Origin: a virus
IMG/VR virus record: IMGVR_UViG_3300032116_000033
Location: 62,001 to 126,000 of that record
Length of the DNA: 64,000 nt
Direction: 5' to 3' (one strand)
Positions 23,957 to 31,518 of the stretch are shown one piece after another. The position numbers and the translations under genes were made by a program. Below the pieces are notes generated by a model. That model made no database searches, was not told the origin of the DNA, and saw nothing but the letters and a program-made list of their open reading frames with translations. Each line of letters opens with the position of its first letter. Position 1 is the first letter of the stretch.

Positions 23957-24335
23957 CGCTTAGGTCGCCTACGGCTTGCTCGATCTGGGAGGTCCAGACG
24001 CCGTACCCGTAGCGGCGCTTCGTGAGTTTCTTTAAGATCTGACCGCCGCGGTTGTAGATGTGCGTGAATATGAAGGTGGACTCTTTCACCGAGCGACCGT
24101 CCTCGGTGCGGTAGTCTGGGTTGTAGTTGCTGAGCGCGACGCAGACCTCCATGAGGAGGTACTGGCGGATGTCGCGTATGCTCATACCGGTGTTGCCGAG
24201 GGCCACGTCCTGCTTGTGGGGTGAGAGCGAGGCCTCGTTCCAGTTTTTGAGCACCGACTTTCGTATGTACGAGTCGACCATCGGCATGTACTTCTTGATG
24301 TCTTCGTCAGTTAGAGTTCTTTTTATCTTTGTCAT
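23949..24335 (-). CDS. Possible divergent sigma-factor-like protein
   Basis: The product has 128 residues. The segment DIRQYLLMEVCVALSNYNP, then STFIFTHIYNRGGQILKKLT, follows the layout of sigma region 2: a helix ending in a short loop, an aromatic/Thr-rich helix, then basic residues. It recalls the small late sigma factor gp55 of T4-type phages. No region 4 is present, as expected for a gp55-like factor. The assignment is by eye and tentative; it could be another helical DNA-binding protein. Confidence 0.5.
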   Translation of the reverse strand: MTKIKRTLTDEDIKKYMPMVDSYIRKSVLKNWNEASLSPHKQDVALGNTGMSIRDIRQYLLMEVCVALSNYNPDYRTEDGRSVKESTFIFTHIYNRGGQILKKLTKRRYGYGVWTSQIEQAVGDLSDE

Positions 24336-24879
24336 GCTTCACCTTTAAGAGGTTGTCTTTTTCCCACAACGGTCGAAGGTTCGTGTAGTGACACGCTTGC
24401 CTGAGCTGCTCATGCACCGAGAGATCGAAGCTGCACAGCGGCACGGCGTGGTCTATGTTCCATCTGTCTTTGCCTTTGCCGTAGTTCTCCCAGGACATGC
24501 CTGGTTCCCACAGTTTCTCTAGATGAGACCTGAGCTCCTCGATCGAGCACCCAAGATCGGCTACGGCAGATCCGTCTTTGGATCGGTTTCTGATCGCGTT
24601 GGCGAGCCTGCTCCTGAGGTTGCAGGAGATCTTGAAGCTTAGGTCCGACTCGAGCTTCTGGCGCCGCTTCTCGTAGAGGTCCTGCTTGTTTCTCTGGAAC
24701 CATCTCGCCTTGGTCTCTGCGACCCTGTCGCTGTTTTTTGCATGCCACTCCGCAGAGCTTTGCTTGGCTTTTTCTTTGTTCTTGGCGTACCACTCTTTCT
24801 TGTTGCATCCGGCGCACTGGGTCTTGTTCTTGTACCATCTCGACGACTCGACCCGGTCGCAGTAGAGGCACCTGGTCAT
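24307..24879 (-). CDS. HNH endonuclease
   Basis: The 190-residue product has an N-terminal zinc knuckle (CLYC...CAGC), then a long basic helix and the HNH core RWNIDHAVPLCSFD with HYTNLRPLWEKDN. It is homologous to the truncated gene at the window start, but its composition matches its neighbours, so it is an older resident. It overlaps the sigma-like gene by 29 bases and the upstream gene by 4. Confidence 0.85.
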   Translation of the reverse strand: MTRCLYCDRVESSRWYKNKTQCAGCNKKEWYAKNKEKAKQSSAEWHAKNSDRVAETKARWFQRNKQDLYEKRRQKLESDLSFKISCNLRSRLANAIRNRSKDGSAVADLGCSIEELRSHLEKLWEPGMSWENYGKGKDRWNIDHAVPLCSFDLSVHEQLRQACHYTNLRPLWEKDNLLKVKHDKDKKNSN

Positions 24880-25379
24880 GTCTTCTTCGCCTCGAAGGCG
24901 GCGATCTTGCCGAAGACTACGTTTATGGTCTCTTCGTTGAGCTTGTCAGGATCGATCAGACCGGCGCGCAGTATGAGCTCGGAGAGCCTCTCGTCCGATG
25001 TCGCGATCCTGAACACGTTATCGCGTCTCAGGAGGTTCTTGAACGCCTGTTTCTGTTCCTTGACCTTCTTTGTCTTGCTTGAGCTTCTCTTGAGGTCCAT
25101 CCATCTCATGAGGATGCGATCTCCGGCCAGCTCCACGAAGAACTTGACCAGATCGTACATAGATGTCTTGACCTCGGAGTTGGAGGCGAAATGATCGTAG
25201 ATCACCTTCACGTAGAGGGACCCGTCGTCGACCTCGCTGAACTCTTTGAGCCACGGCGTGTAAGAGTGAGACAAGCGCAGATCGCCGAAGTATTCGTGGA
25301 AGATGATGGTCGCGATATTTTCCTGCTCGAGCGTTTGGCTCTCTACGTACCTGATTGCCTCGATCATAGACGATACCAT
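24876..25379 (-). CDS. Hypothetical protein (167 aa)
   Basis: Mostly helical and charged, with a Lys-rich middle (KRSSSKTKKVKEQKQ). One base separates it from the upstream gene and it overlaps the HNH gene by 4 bases. No family recognised. Confidence 0.7.
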   Translation of the reverse strand: MVSSMIEAIRYVESQTLEQENIATIIFHEYFGDLRLSHSYTPWLKEFSEVDDGSLYVKVIYDHFASNSEVKTSMYDLVKFFVELAGDRILMRWMDLKRSSSKTKKVKEQKQAFKNLLRRDNVFRIATSDERLSELILRAGLIDPDKLNEETINVVFGKIAAFEAKKT

Positions 25380-25380
25380 G

Positions 25381-26127
25381 TCACAACCTCGATATCTTGT
25401 ATATGGGTTTGTTGCTTCTGGCTATGGCTTTGATGTGTATGAGATTTATCTTGGCGAGATGGTAGTTCGACCCGCTGCCGGACGCGACCTGCGACACCAG
25501 GCTCGCCACGTCGAACATCGCTTCCGAGGATCGGATGCGCCACTGGTTCGACCTGATCTTGGTCTCTAGGGCCCCACAGATAAGATCTCGCCAGTACTTT
25601 TGGCCCTTGCGGCGTCGCTCGCACGGTACGTCCAGGAGATCTGCAAGGTCTGATAATCGCTGAATATCTTCTGTGTCCAGCTCAGACGGTGTGTATATGT
25701 TATCGCACGCTTTTTCTAAGACGTAGTCGATGATCTTGGACTCGCTTGTGTCGAGCTTGGAGATCAAGATGTCGGACTCTTTGACCACTGCGCCTTTGTT
25801 CGTGTTGTACGAGAAGCATCCGTCGCTGAGATCGACCTTCAGGGATCTGTTGAACATGGACCTGTAGGCAGAGCAAATTGTCGTACTATCTTCCTCGAAG
25901 ATCTCGTTTCGACCGTACATCACGTGTGCTATCAGCTTGTCTAGGCCTAAGTAGAATGAGCCGGATTTACACATCTTGGTCATGAAGGGTCTTACCTGGT
26001 CTCTGGTCAGGACGAACGACTGGTCGAGTTTAGAGAGCTCGTCTAACACCGGGCACTGGAACGGCTCGACCATCTGCGATATTGGGTCTAGACTGTCGTA
26101 TGTCTCGTCGGCGAACAAGGCAACCAT
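25381..26127 (-). CDS. Hypothetical protein (248 aa)
   Basis: Helical, soluble, with no catalytic motif I can name. It is the first gene of a run behind an unusual inverted repeat and a CCGATCCTA motif. That context suggests an early, regulated gene. Confidence 0.7.
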   Translation of the reverse strand: MVALFADETYDSLDPISQMVEPFQCPVLDELSKLDQSFVLTRDQVRPFMTKMCKSGSFYLGLDKLIAHVMYGRNEIFEEDSTTICSAYRSMFNRSLKVDLSDGCFSYNTNKGAVVKESDILISKLDTSESKIIDYVLEKACDNIYTPSELDTEDIQRLSDLADLLDVPCERRRKGQKYWRDLICGALETKIRSNQWRIRSSEAMFDVASLVSQVASGSGSNYHLAKINLIHIKAIARSNKPIYKISRL

Positions 26128-26165
26128 GGCTCCTCCGTGGATCGGGTGAAAGTGACACGATCGCT

Positions 26166-26191
26166 ATTTTGTCCATTGCGATGGACAAAAT
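26166..26191. promoter_or_regulatory. Perfect inverted repeat in a 140-bp gap
   Basis: ATTTTGTCCAT-TGCG-ATGGACAAAAT, an 11-bp perfect stem with a 4-nt loop, lies between the gene at 26268 and the start at 26127. There is no U-run beyond the stem. It could be an operator for a dimeric repressor, or an RNA hairpin. Confidence 0.5.
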
Positions 26192-26245
26192 GCACGCTTA
26201 TGATCACTATATTGGTCATTATGACGTATAGGCTGCATCATCGAA

Positions 26246-26254
26246 TAGGATCGG
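26246..26254 (-). promoter_or_regulatory. CCGATCCTA promoter-like motif
   Basis: An exact copy on the minus strand (CCCGATCCTATTCG), 119 bases upstream of the 26127 start and just after the 3' end of the 26268 gene. Confidence 0.5.
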
Positions 26255-26267
26255 GATTGACCGAGAG

Positions 26268-26663
26268 TCAGGCAGTGATATCGCCGCTTATCAGCGCTTG
26301 GATCGCGATATCGGCCTCGTGCGTCTCGGCCATCAGAGTGATGTCATGTTTGTTGATCATCAGAAAGTGCCTGTCTTTGAGGGCCACCACTATCAAGTCG
26401 TAGCCTGCATTCTTGTCGCTGATCAGGCGGGCGTTCTCTAGCTTTAGGAGCTGTCTCAGTCTTTTGGTGTAGACATTGAGCGCTTCCTTCTCGGAGTTGA
26501 CGGCGCGAAACTGCTCCTTGAGGAGTCTGATCCTGCTTGACCAGGGGCTCCACCCCTTTAAGGTCTCGTAATAGTAGATCTTGCTGCGTATCTTTCCTCT
26601 TCTGGAGGCCCAGATGTTTCGCTTGTTGACTATCCAACAGATCTCTGATAAGTTGGGATTCAT
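26268..26663 (-). CDS. Hypothetical protein (131 aa)
   Basis: A basic N-terminal half (NKRNIWASRRGKIRSK) and a C-terminal alpha/beta part. It could bind nucleic acid. No named family. Confidence 0.65.
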   Translation of the reverse strand: MNPNLSEICWIVNKRNIWASRRGKIRSKIYYYETLKGWSPWSSRIRLLKEQFRAVNSEKEALNVYTKRLRQLLKLENARLISDKNAGYDLIVVALKDRHFLMINKHDITLMAETHEADIAIQALISGDITA

Positions 26664-26695
26664 GGTCTTGCCTTATCTAGGGTTCGCGGTGTCGT

Positions 26696-27199
26696 TTACA
26701 CACTAACAGTCGCGTCGATGATCATCTCGCTGAGATAGATGTTGAGTAGATCGTAAGGTGTGAGGTCATATTTTGCAGCATAAGCAGCATAAGCAGCAGC
26801 AGCAGCATCAGCATAAGCATAAGCAGCATAAGCAGCATCAGCAACAGCATCATCAGCAGCAGCATCATCAGCAGCATCAGCAGCAGCATCAGCAGCAGCA
26901 TAAGCAGCAGCAGCAGCATAAGCAGCAGCAGCATCAGCAGCAGCATCATCAGCAGCAGCATAAGCAGCAGCAGCAGCAGCATAAGCATCAGCATAAGCAG
27001 CATAAGCAGCATTAGCAGCATTAGCAGCATTAGCAGCATAAGCAGCCTCGCTAGGATCTAGTATCCACTTCTCTGCTGCTTGTATAGCTGCTGCGACCCT
27101 AGGGTCAGTGTTTATATGCTGTACCCTCTTAGCGCACCATACCGCAAACTTAACGCAGTCCATCTGACTCCAAGTAGATAGAATCTTTTTAATTTCCAT
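26696..27199 (-). CDS. Alanine-repeat protein, Imm5-like
   Basis: The 167-residue product has an N-terminal segment (VWCAKRVQH, DPRVAAAIQAAEKW) resembling the start of the helical repeat family annotated as putative immunity proteins. It is followed by about 90 residues of almost pure Ala with Tyr/Asp every third or fourth position, then a normal C-terminus. The Ala region is encoded by GCA/GCT-type triplet repeats and should form long helices. GGAG precedes the ATG. Function unproven. Confidence 0.7.
   Translation of the reverse strand: MEIKKILSTWSQMDCVKFAVWCAKRVQHINTDPRVAAAIQAAEKWILDPSEAAYAANAANAANAAYAAYADAYAAAAAAYAAADDAAADAAAAYAAAAAYAAADAAADAADDAAADDAVADAAYAAYAYADAAAAAYAAYAAKYDLTPYDLLNIYLSEMIIDATVSV
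26776..27047. repeat. Triplet repeat tract (GCA/CAT/TAA units)
   Basis: About 270 bases on the plus strand made almost entirely of gca, gcagcat and gcataa units, coding Ala/Asp/Tyr on the minus strand. The tract is likely prone to length variation by slippage in multiples of three. Confidence 0.9.
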
Positions 27200-27202
27200 G
27201 AT

Positions 27203-27487
27203 TCACTCCGGCACGCTGAAGCCAAGCTCCTTGGCCTTCTTGACCGACAGCGACCCGCGAGCCTCACCTGGGCGCTTGGTGCGCTCCACGCCGTAGCGCT
27301 CGAAGTTCACCCACTTGCCATCTAGCTCGACGAGCTGGTAGACGATGCCCTGATCGTCCTGAAAAGCGTGGTTGACGCCGTACTCCTTGACCAAAGCCTC
27401 GACAGCGGTCTTGTAGTCGTCGAAGAATCGCTTGATCTCTTCGCGCCGACGGTCCAGAAGAATAAGCTGAGCGTGCAACGGTGACAT
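27203..27487 (-). CDS. Conserved phage hypothetical protein (94 aa)
   Basis: Has an FQDDQGIVYQ segment and a C-terminal RTKRPGEARGSLSVKKA, a pattern I recognise from many uncharacterised phage proteins. GGAGAG precedes the ATG. Function unknown. Confidence 0.7.
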   Translation of the reverse strand: MSPLHAQLILLDRRREEIKRFFDDYKTAVEALVKEYGVNHAFQDDQGIVYQLVELDGKWVNFERYGVERTKRPGEARGSLSVKKAKELGFSVPE

Positions 27488-27488
27488 A

Positions 27489-27767
27489 TCACTCTCCTTT
27501 GCTGTTGATCTTTTCGACGTAGAGATGCGCGACCTGAAACGCTTGATCGAGCGTCATCCTCGTGCTTCGTTTGAAATCTTCGTTTCGGTACACGACACTA
27601 GGCATCGTGCAGAACTCAAGGTCAGGATAGAGAACTTCGTCGCGCTCGTTGAAGATCGAGAAACATCTCGCTTCCTTGGTGGCGATCTTGCGGATCCATA
27701 TACCGTACTTCTTGGAGAATAGGAACTCGGTGGCCATGCCGAGCATGGCTTTGTTGTCGTACTTCAC
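27489..27767 (-). CDS. Hypothetical protein (92 aa)
   Basis: A small alpha/beta protein, one base from the previous stop region. No named domain. Confidence 0.65.
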   Translation of the reverse strand: MKYDNKAMLGMATEFLFSKKYGIWIRKIATKEARCFSIFNERDEVLYPDLEFCTMPSVVYRNEDFKRSTRMTLDQAFQVAHLYVEKINSKGE

Positions 27768-27781
27768 GATGTGTCCCTCGA

Positions 27782-28066
27782 TTATTTTGGAGGAGTTTCT
27801 TGATCTTTATCGGATCGGATGATCTTAAGGTTGGAGCGTTTATGCTTCTTGGCAGACGAGCCCGCTACGGTGAAGTCTTTTGCGGAGCCTGCGATGTACT
27901 CGAGGTACGTGCGGTGGGTCTTCTCGATCTCCTTCATGGCGACGTCGTACATCTTGGCGATCTGCTTCCTGGCGCGTATGCTTGCGATAAGATATCCGGC
28001 GACGTAGGCCGAAACACCGATGCACATAGTCAGCACTATCAGAGAAGCGACTCCTGCGTACTCCAT
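27782..28066 (-). CDS. Single-pass membrane protein (94 aa)
   Basis: The start at 28066 follows GGAGATT. One transmembrane helix at about residues 4-27, then a cytoplasmic helical and Lys-rich tail. Probably an inner-membrane protein of unknown role. Confidence 0.65.
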   Translation of the reverse strand: MEYAGVASLIVLTMCIGVSAYVAGYLIASIRARKQIAKMYDVAMKEIEKTHRTYLEYIAGSAKDFTVAGSSAKKHKRSNLKIIRSDKDQETPPK

Positions 28067-28067
28067 G

Positions 28068-28580
28068 TTAATCTCCGTTGCTTGAGTTTTCTTCAAACCT
28101 TACATACAGCAGAGCTGCGAGCTCGTCTTCGGTGATCTCGGCCTTCTTCAGGCGCTTCTTCCATTCCTTGATCTTCTTCTCGTCGGCGTTGTGGCGGCCT
28201 CTGTTTAGGTGCTCAGGAATGGCTCTAGTGTTCTTGCAGCTGTAGCCCTCTGAGTTGTCCTTGCGGTCCGGCGAAAGTTTCTGTCCGTTCTTCTTCTCGG
28301 CCCTCTGGTGGCGATCGGATATGTCGCTCCAGTCTCCGTTTCCTTTGGAGGTCCCAGGTGCGGTGCCGTTCTTGCCCTTCTGGCGTCGGGTGGCGTCGTC
28401 GGCCTTACGCCAGGCACGCTCTTTTGTACCAGCAGTGTGGCGCAGTCTTGTGAGCTTGTCCATGCACGACTTGCAGCGCGAGCCCTTAGATCCGCCGGAA
28501 ACTTCGGTACCGCAGCGGACGCACTTAGACTTAACGAGTTCCTCTACCAAGTCCCATATTCTTTCGTCTAGATCGCTCAT
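28068..28580 (-). CDS. Zinc-knuckle, highly charged protein (170 aa)
   Basis: CVRCGTEV...CKSCMDK in the first 45 residues forms a four-cysteine zinc site. The rest is Lys/Arg/Asp-rich and likely nucleic-acid binding. It could be a degenerate relative of HNH-associated zinc ribbons, but no HNH residues are evident. Confidence 0.65.
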   Translation of the reverse strand: MSDLDERIWDLVEELVKSKCVRCGTEVSGGSKGSRCKSCMDKLTRLRHTAGTKERAWRKADDATRRQKGKNGTAPGTSKGNGDWSDISDRHQRAEKKNGQKLSPDRKDNSEGYSCKNTRAIPEHLNRGRHNADEKKIKEWKKRLKKAEITEDELAALLYVRFEENSSNGD

Positions 28581-28593
28581 TTTATCCCTCGGG

Positions 28594-28602
28594 CAAGATC
28601 GG
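28594..28602 (-). promoter_or_regulatory. Degenerate CCGATCCTA-type motif
   Basis: Minus strand CCGATCTTG, 14 bases upstream of the ATG at 28580. Two mismatches from the consensus, but in the same position and orientation as the other sites. Confidence 0.3.
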
Positions 28603-28632
28603 TGCTATAATATTTTACCCCAAGAGTGTGCT

Positions 28633-28773
28633 CTAGATGGTCTGTATGCTTTTTATCTCTTGTATCAAGAGTTTAATCTGCCTGATCTGAAGCCTACGTA
28701 TGAGGTTTGCGTCGGCGATCTTGAGCTTGAAGAGAACCCTAGACGCACCGATGAGCACGTCCTCGCTGATCAT
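28633..28773 (-). CDS. Small helical protein, tandem paralogue A (46 aa)
   Basis: Starts in a TGATG overlap with the preceding gene, with AGAGGTAAG as ribosome binding site. One amphipathic helix with regular Leu/Ile spacing. Its layout (LIGASRVLFKLKI...LQIRQIKLLIQ) parallels the 48-residue gene just before it. Confidence 0.55.
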   Translation of the reverse strand: MISEDVLIGASRVLFKLKIADANLIRRLQIRQIKLLIQEIKSIQTI

Positions 28774-28919
28774 CAGCTTACCTCTGTCGGAGAGAAGGAA
28801 TCGATCATCCTTGTCTGAAGGTCGTACATCGTCTGGCGAGACACGATCTTGAGCTGGATGAGCGTGGATGCTGCGAGTAGCACGGTCCTGTAGGACCCGA
28901 GGCTGCGGATCTCGTTCAT
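28773..28919 (-). CDS. Small helical protein, tandem paralogue B (48 aa)
   Basis: The ATG overlaps the peptide deformylase stop as ATGA. The segment LLAASTLIQLKIVSRQTMYD aligns with the following small gene, suggesting a tandem duplication. Function unknown. Confidence 0.55.
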   Translation of the reverse strand: MNEIRSLGSYRTVLLAASTLIQLKIVSRQTMYDLQTRMIDSFSPTEVS

Positions 28920-29434
28920 GCGTTTCTCGTCTTCTTGAGTCTTCTCATTATCATGTCTTTCTTGATCCTTGAGGCCTTCTCGACCAGGGTCTTGCCGTCG
29001 AGGTGGTCGATCTCGTGCTGGAGGCACGCGGCCATCAGCCCTGTGGCTCTGATCTCTTTGTGCTCGCCGGACAGGTTCTGGTATCGCACCGTGACCTGGT
29101 CGAAGCGCTTGACGACGTCGATGACGTCCGGCAGCGACAGGCACCCCTCGCGGGACATGACGTCGACCTCTGCCTCCAGCAGGATCGGGTTGACGAGCAC
29201 GATCGGGATGTTGTGGTAGGGCTCCGACATGTCGCCGAGTAGCCTAGGGACCTCGGTGACCGCCACCCTCCTGGAGTCGCCGACCTGGTTGGCCGAAAGG
29301 CCGATGCCGCCCTCGGCCCGCATCGTCTCGATCATGTCCCGAGCGAGCCGCTCGAGGTCGTCGTCGAACACCGACACCGCTAGGCAGCGCGTTCGTAGCA
29401 TAGGGTCTGGCCATTTTCTTATCTTGAGAATCAC
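28916..29434 (-). CDS. def: Peptide deformylase
   Basis: The 172-residue product has a GTG start behind GAGGTGA. All three deformylase motifs are present: GGIGLSANQ (42-50), EGCLS (96-100) and QHEIDH (139-144, zinc ligands and catalytic Glu). It would remove N-formyl groups from nascent proteins in the cytoplasm. Known phage deformylases act on proteins rapidly made during infection. Full length and apparently intact. Confidence 0.92.
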   Translation of the reverse strand: MILKIRKWPDPMLRTRCLAVSVFDDDLERLARDMIETMRAEGGIGLSANQVGDSRRVAVTEVPRLLGDMSEPYHNIPIVLVNPILLEAEVDVMSREGCLSLPDVIDVVKRFDQVTVRYQNLSGEHKEIRATGLMAACLQHEIDHLDGKTLVEKASRIKKDMIMRRLKKTRNA

Positions 29435-29442
29435 GTCTCACC

Positions 29443-29517
29443 TCACGGAAACGTTCTGTAAAGGATCTGGCATATCTTGTACACAACGAGCTTGATCTTC
29501 TCTTTTAGTCTGGTCAT
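29443..29517 (-). CDS. Possible 24-residue leader peptide
   Basis: The ATG overlaps the stop of the VWA gene as ATGA and the frame ends just before the SD of the deformylase gene. The sequence is basic and hydrophobic (MTRLKEKIKLVVYKI). It may serve only to carry ribosomes to the next gene. Confidence 0.35.
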   Translation of the reverse strand: MTRLKEKIKLVVYKICQILYRTFP

Positions 29518-31310
29518 GTTAAGCCTTTCTTAGGGATCTTGATGGTGCTACCGATCCTCGCGAGCGGGTGGTCGGCGTGCCCGCCTTCGGATATGATCCA
29601 CAGGGTCTGTGGGAACTTCTGACCGGGCCTCATCGAGGCTTCGATATCGACGTCGGAGTAGCAGCCGTCCGTTATTATCAGCGAGAGGTCCGGGCTTGTC
29701 TCGAGTATGCGCTTGAGTGACGAGCCGAGGTGCGTGCCGCCCATGCTCACGGCTTTCTTGATCTGCTCCTGCGTAGACCGGTCTCCGAGCTTGTACTTTG
29801 CCGTGTGGTAGTTGACGTCGCTGAAGAGGTTGATCTCGCACTTCCTGGAGCCGACCTTCAGGAACTGGTCGACGATGTCTAGGAAGACGTTCAGCTCCTC
29901 GATCGAGATCGAGCCCGACGTGTCGAGGAAGAGGCTCAGCTTAGGGAGCTCGCCTTCGCGGGTGCCCGGCGACATATTGCCGTACCTGCGGGATCTTCTG
30001 GACCACGTGTGGGCGCGATCGTGGCCGGAGGCCGACCGCTTGATGGCGGACAGTATCAGCGCGCGGTAGTTGAGCTCGGCGCGCCTCGTCTTGATCGAGT
30101 CTAGAAGCTCTTTGACCGAGCCGGGGAGATCGTCGTAGCTTAGGCCTTGCTTCACCATGGCCCGCTTGACCAGCTCCTCGGTCGCGTCTAGGATCTCGCT
30201 CTCCTCGGCGTTGGCGTGCCAGTCGTGCACGTCGAACTGGCGTGGGAGCCCCTTGCCCTTGCCGCTGCTCTTGCCTTTTGCGGGCACCCACTCCATGTCG
30301 TCGACGTCGACGTCGAGCTTCTTGCCGGCCTCGCCCTGGATGGCCCAGGCCTTGCCCTTGTTCGCGGTGCCGTAGCGGGGGACCGCACCGTCGCCGCGCT
30401 TCACGATGCCGGCGTCGTCGTGGCCGTCGTGGGCCTCGAGACGAGTCAACACGACCGGCGAGGTCTGCGACCCCGGATCTGACACGACGTATATGCCGTT
30501 GTCCTTGAGATCGGTCTGATCCTTGACGAGGATGTTCTGGCCGACACCTAAGGTCCTGCCGTCGATGGTCTGCTCGCCGTCTGCGTTGAACGTCAGGGTC
30601 TTGCCGCGCTTTGATCCACTGGGCACGACGTCGAGGTTGTCGGTGGTCGCGACGGACACGAGGATGCTCTTGTTGTCTGGATCTTCCTCGGGCTCGTCGT
30701 AGTGTTCCATGAGCTTCTCGAAGTAGTACTCCATGGGCTTGTTCTTGGGCCACGGCGTTTTCTTGCCGGTGCTCTCGCTCGTGTCGTAGTAGTCGGACAC
30801 GTCGAGGCACATGCCGGGGCACTGAGGGTTCTCGCAGGCTTCACCTTGTTTCTGAAGTTCGACAGGAGGGCATTGGCTGCAGCCGCGCGGAAGGTTCTGG
30901 ATTGTCTGATTGATCGAAAGATCGCCTGCAAAGTTGAGTAGCATGCGCTTGTGATCTGACACGGACATGAACGGAACACGGATGAGGTGCTTGTTGAGGA
31001 TGTGATACATCTCGTGGATCAAGACGGCGACGCGCTGTTTGTCGCTTAGGGACCGACAAAAGAACGACGGGTTGATGTACATCTCATAGCGTTTCATGTC
31101 TGCATTGAACGTCACACCGGCAGTCGGCACCATGTACGAGTACATAATATTCATGATCTGAAGCGTAGACCCTACAAACGGATGCTGTCGCGTCAGCTCG
31201 TACAAAGCCGTATTGAGGCACTGCTGCATCACGTCCGCCGGCACATCATCCTTGATCGCTTTCTGGAGTGCGGCCTTCTTCGTCACTGTGCTGGGCTGAG
31301 CTTGAGACAT
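29514..31310 (-). CDS. VWA-domain metallopeptidase-like protein with inserted domain
   Basis: The start at 31310 has GGAGG at good spacing; the product has 598 residues. Residues ~1-150 form a metallopeptidase-like domain with HEMYH (99-103). The C-terminal ~150 residues form a von Willebrand factor A-like domain with MIDAS residues DTSGS (463-467), GGTHLGSS and ITDG. Between them, about 215-327, lies a foreign-looking beta module (TDNLDVV, GQNILVKDQTDLKDNGIYVV) of the kind found in phage tail and fibre proteins. The outer two domains match the bacterial pair that works with MoxR ATPases; a MoxR gene lies at 34139. Confidence 0.85.
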   Translation of the reverse strand: MSQAQPSTVTKKAALQKAIKDDVPADVMQQCLNTALYELTRQHPFVGSTLQIMNIMYSYMVPTAGVTFNADMKRYEMYINPSFFCRSLSDKQRVAVLIHEMYHILNKHLIRVPFMSVSDHKRMLLNFAGDLSINQTIQNLPRGCSQCPPVELQKQGEACENPQCPGMCLDVSDYYDTSESTGKKTPWPKNKPMEYYFEKLMEHYDEPEEDPDNKSILVSVATTDNLDVVPSGSKRGKTLTFNADGEQTIDGRTLGVGQNILVKDQTDLKDNGIYVVSDPGSQTSPVVLTRLEAHDGHDDAGIVKRGDGAVPRYGTANKGKAWAIQGEAGKKLDVDVDDMEWVPAKGKSSGKGKGLPRQFDVHDWHANAEESEILDATEELVKRAMVKQGLSYDDLPGSVKELLDSIKTRRAELNYRALILSAIKRSASGHDRAHTWSRRSRRYGNMSPGTREGELPKLSLFLDTSGSISIEELNVFLDIVDQFLKVGSRKCEINLFSDVNYHTAKYKLGDRSTQEQIKKAVSMGGTHLGSSLKRILETSPDLSLIITDGCYSDVDIEASMRPGQKFPQTLWIISEGGHADHPLARIGSTIKIPKKGLT

Positions 31311-31518
31311 ATGTTGGACCTCCGGTTTGAGGATCATTAGATTCGGAAATATATTTGAAGACATAACCGCCAGCAGACTTTCTTCTGCCCGCTAAGACGG
31401 AAGATATGTTTGACTGACATATCCCTAACTCTTTTGAAGCTGTAGCCTTATTTTCAAACCGACAAACTTCAATACCATCCTTGATCTGCTTGAGGACTCT
31501 GGATGTGGTTCCTGTCAT
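31246..31518 (-). CDS. Orphan NUMOD1-like DNA-binding protein
   Basis: The start overlaps the lipoprotein stop as ATGA. Residues ~10-50 (IEVCRFENKATASKEL, NISSVLAGRRKSAGGYVFKY) match the NUMOD1 helix-turn-helix found beside homing nuclease domains. No nuclease is attached. The C-terminal ~20 residues overlap the VWA gene start and contain the CCGAATCTA promoter-like motif. It may be a relic of a homing endonuclease or a small regulator. Confidence 0.6.
   Translation of the reverse strand: MTGTTSRVLKQIKDGIEVCRFENKATASKELGICQSNISSVLAGRRKSAGGYVFKYISESNDPQTGGPTYVSSSAQHSDEEGRTPESDQG
31338..31346 (-). promoter_or_regulatory. CCGAATCTA promoter-like motif
   Basis: Minus strand TTTCCGAATCTAATGATCC, 28 bases upstream of the VWA gene start and inside the NUMOD1 ORF. 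A 17-base stretch is identical to the site at 53021. Confidence 0.5.

Noticed and set aside
26722-27039. Poly-Leu/Met and poly-Gln/His frames across the triplet tract
   Set aside because: They are alternative frames of the repeat tract. Only the Ala frame has normal protein sequence at both ends and an SD.
26776-27047. Impression of a CRISPR-like or tandem spacer array
   Set aside because: Units are 3-9 bases without unique spacers; it is a coding triplet repeat.
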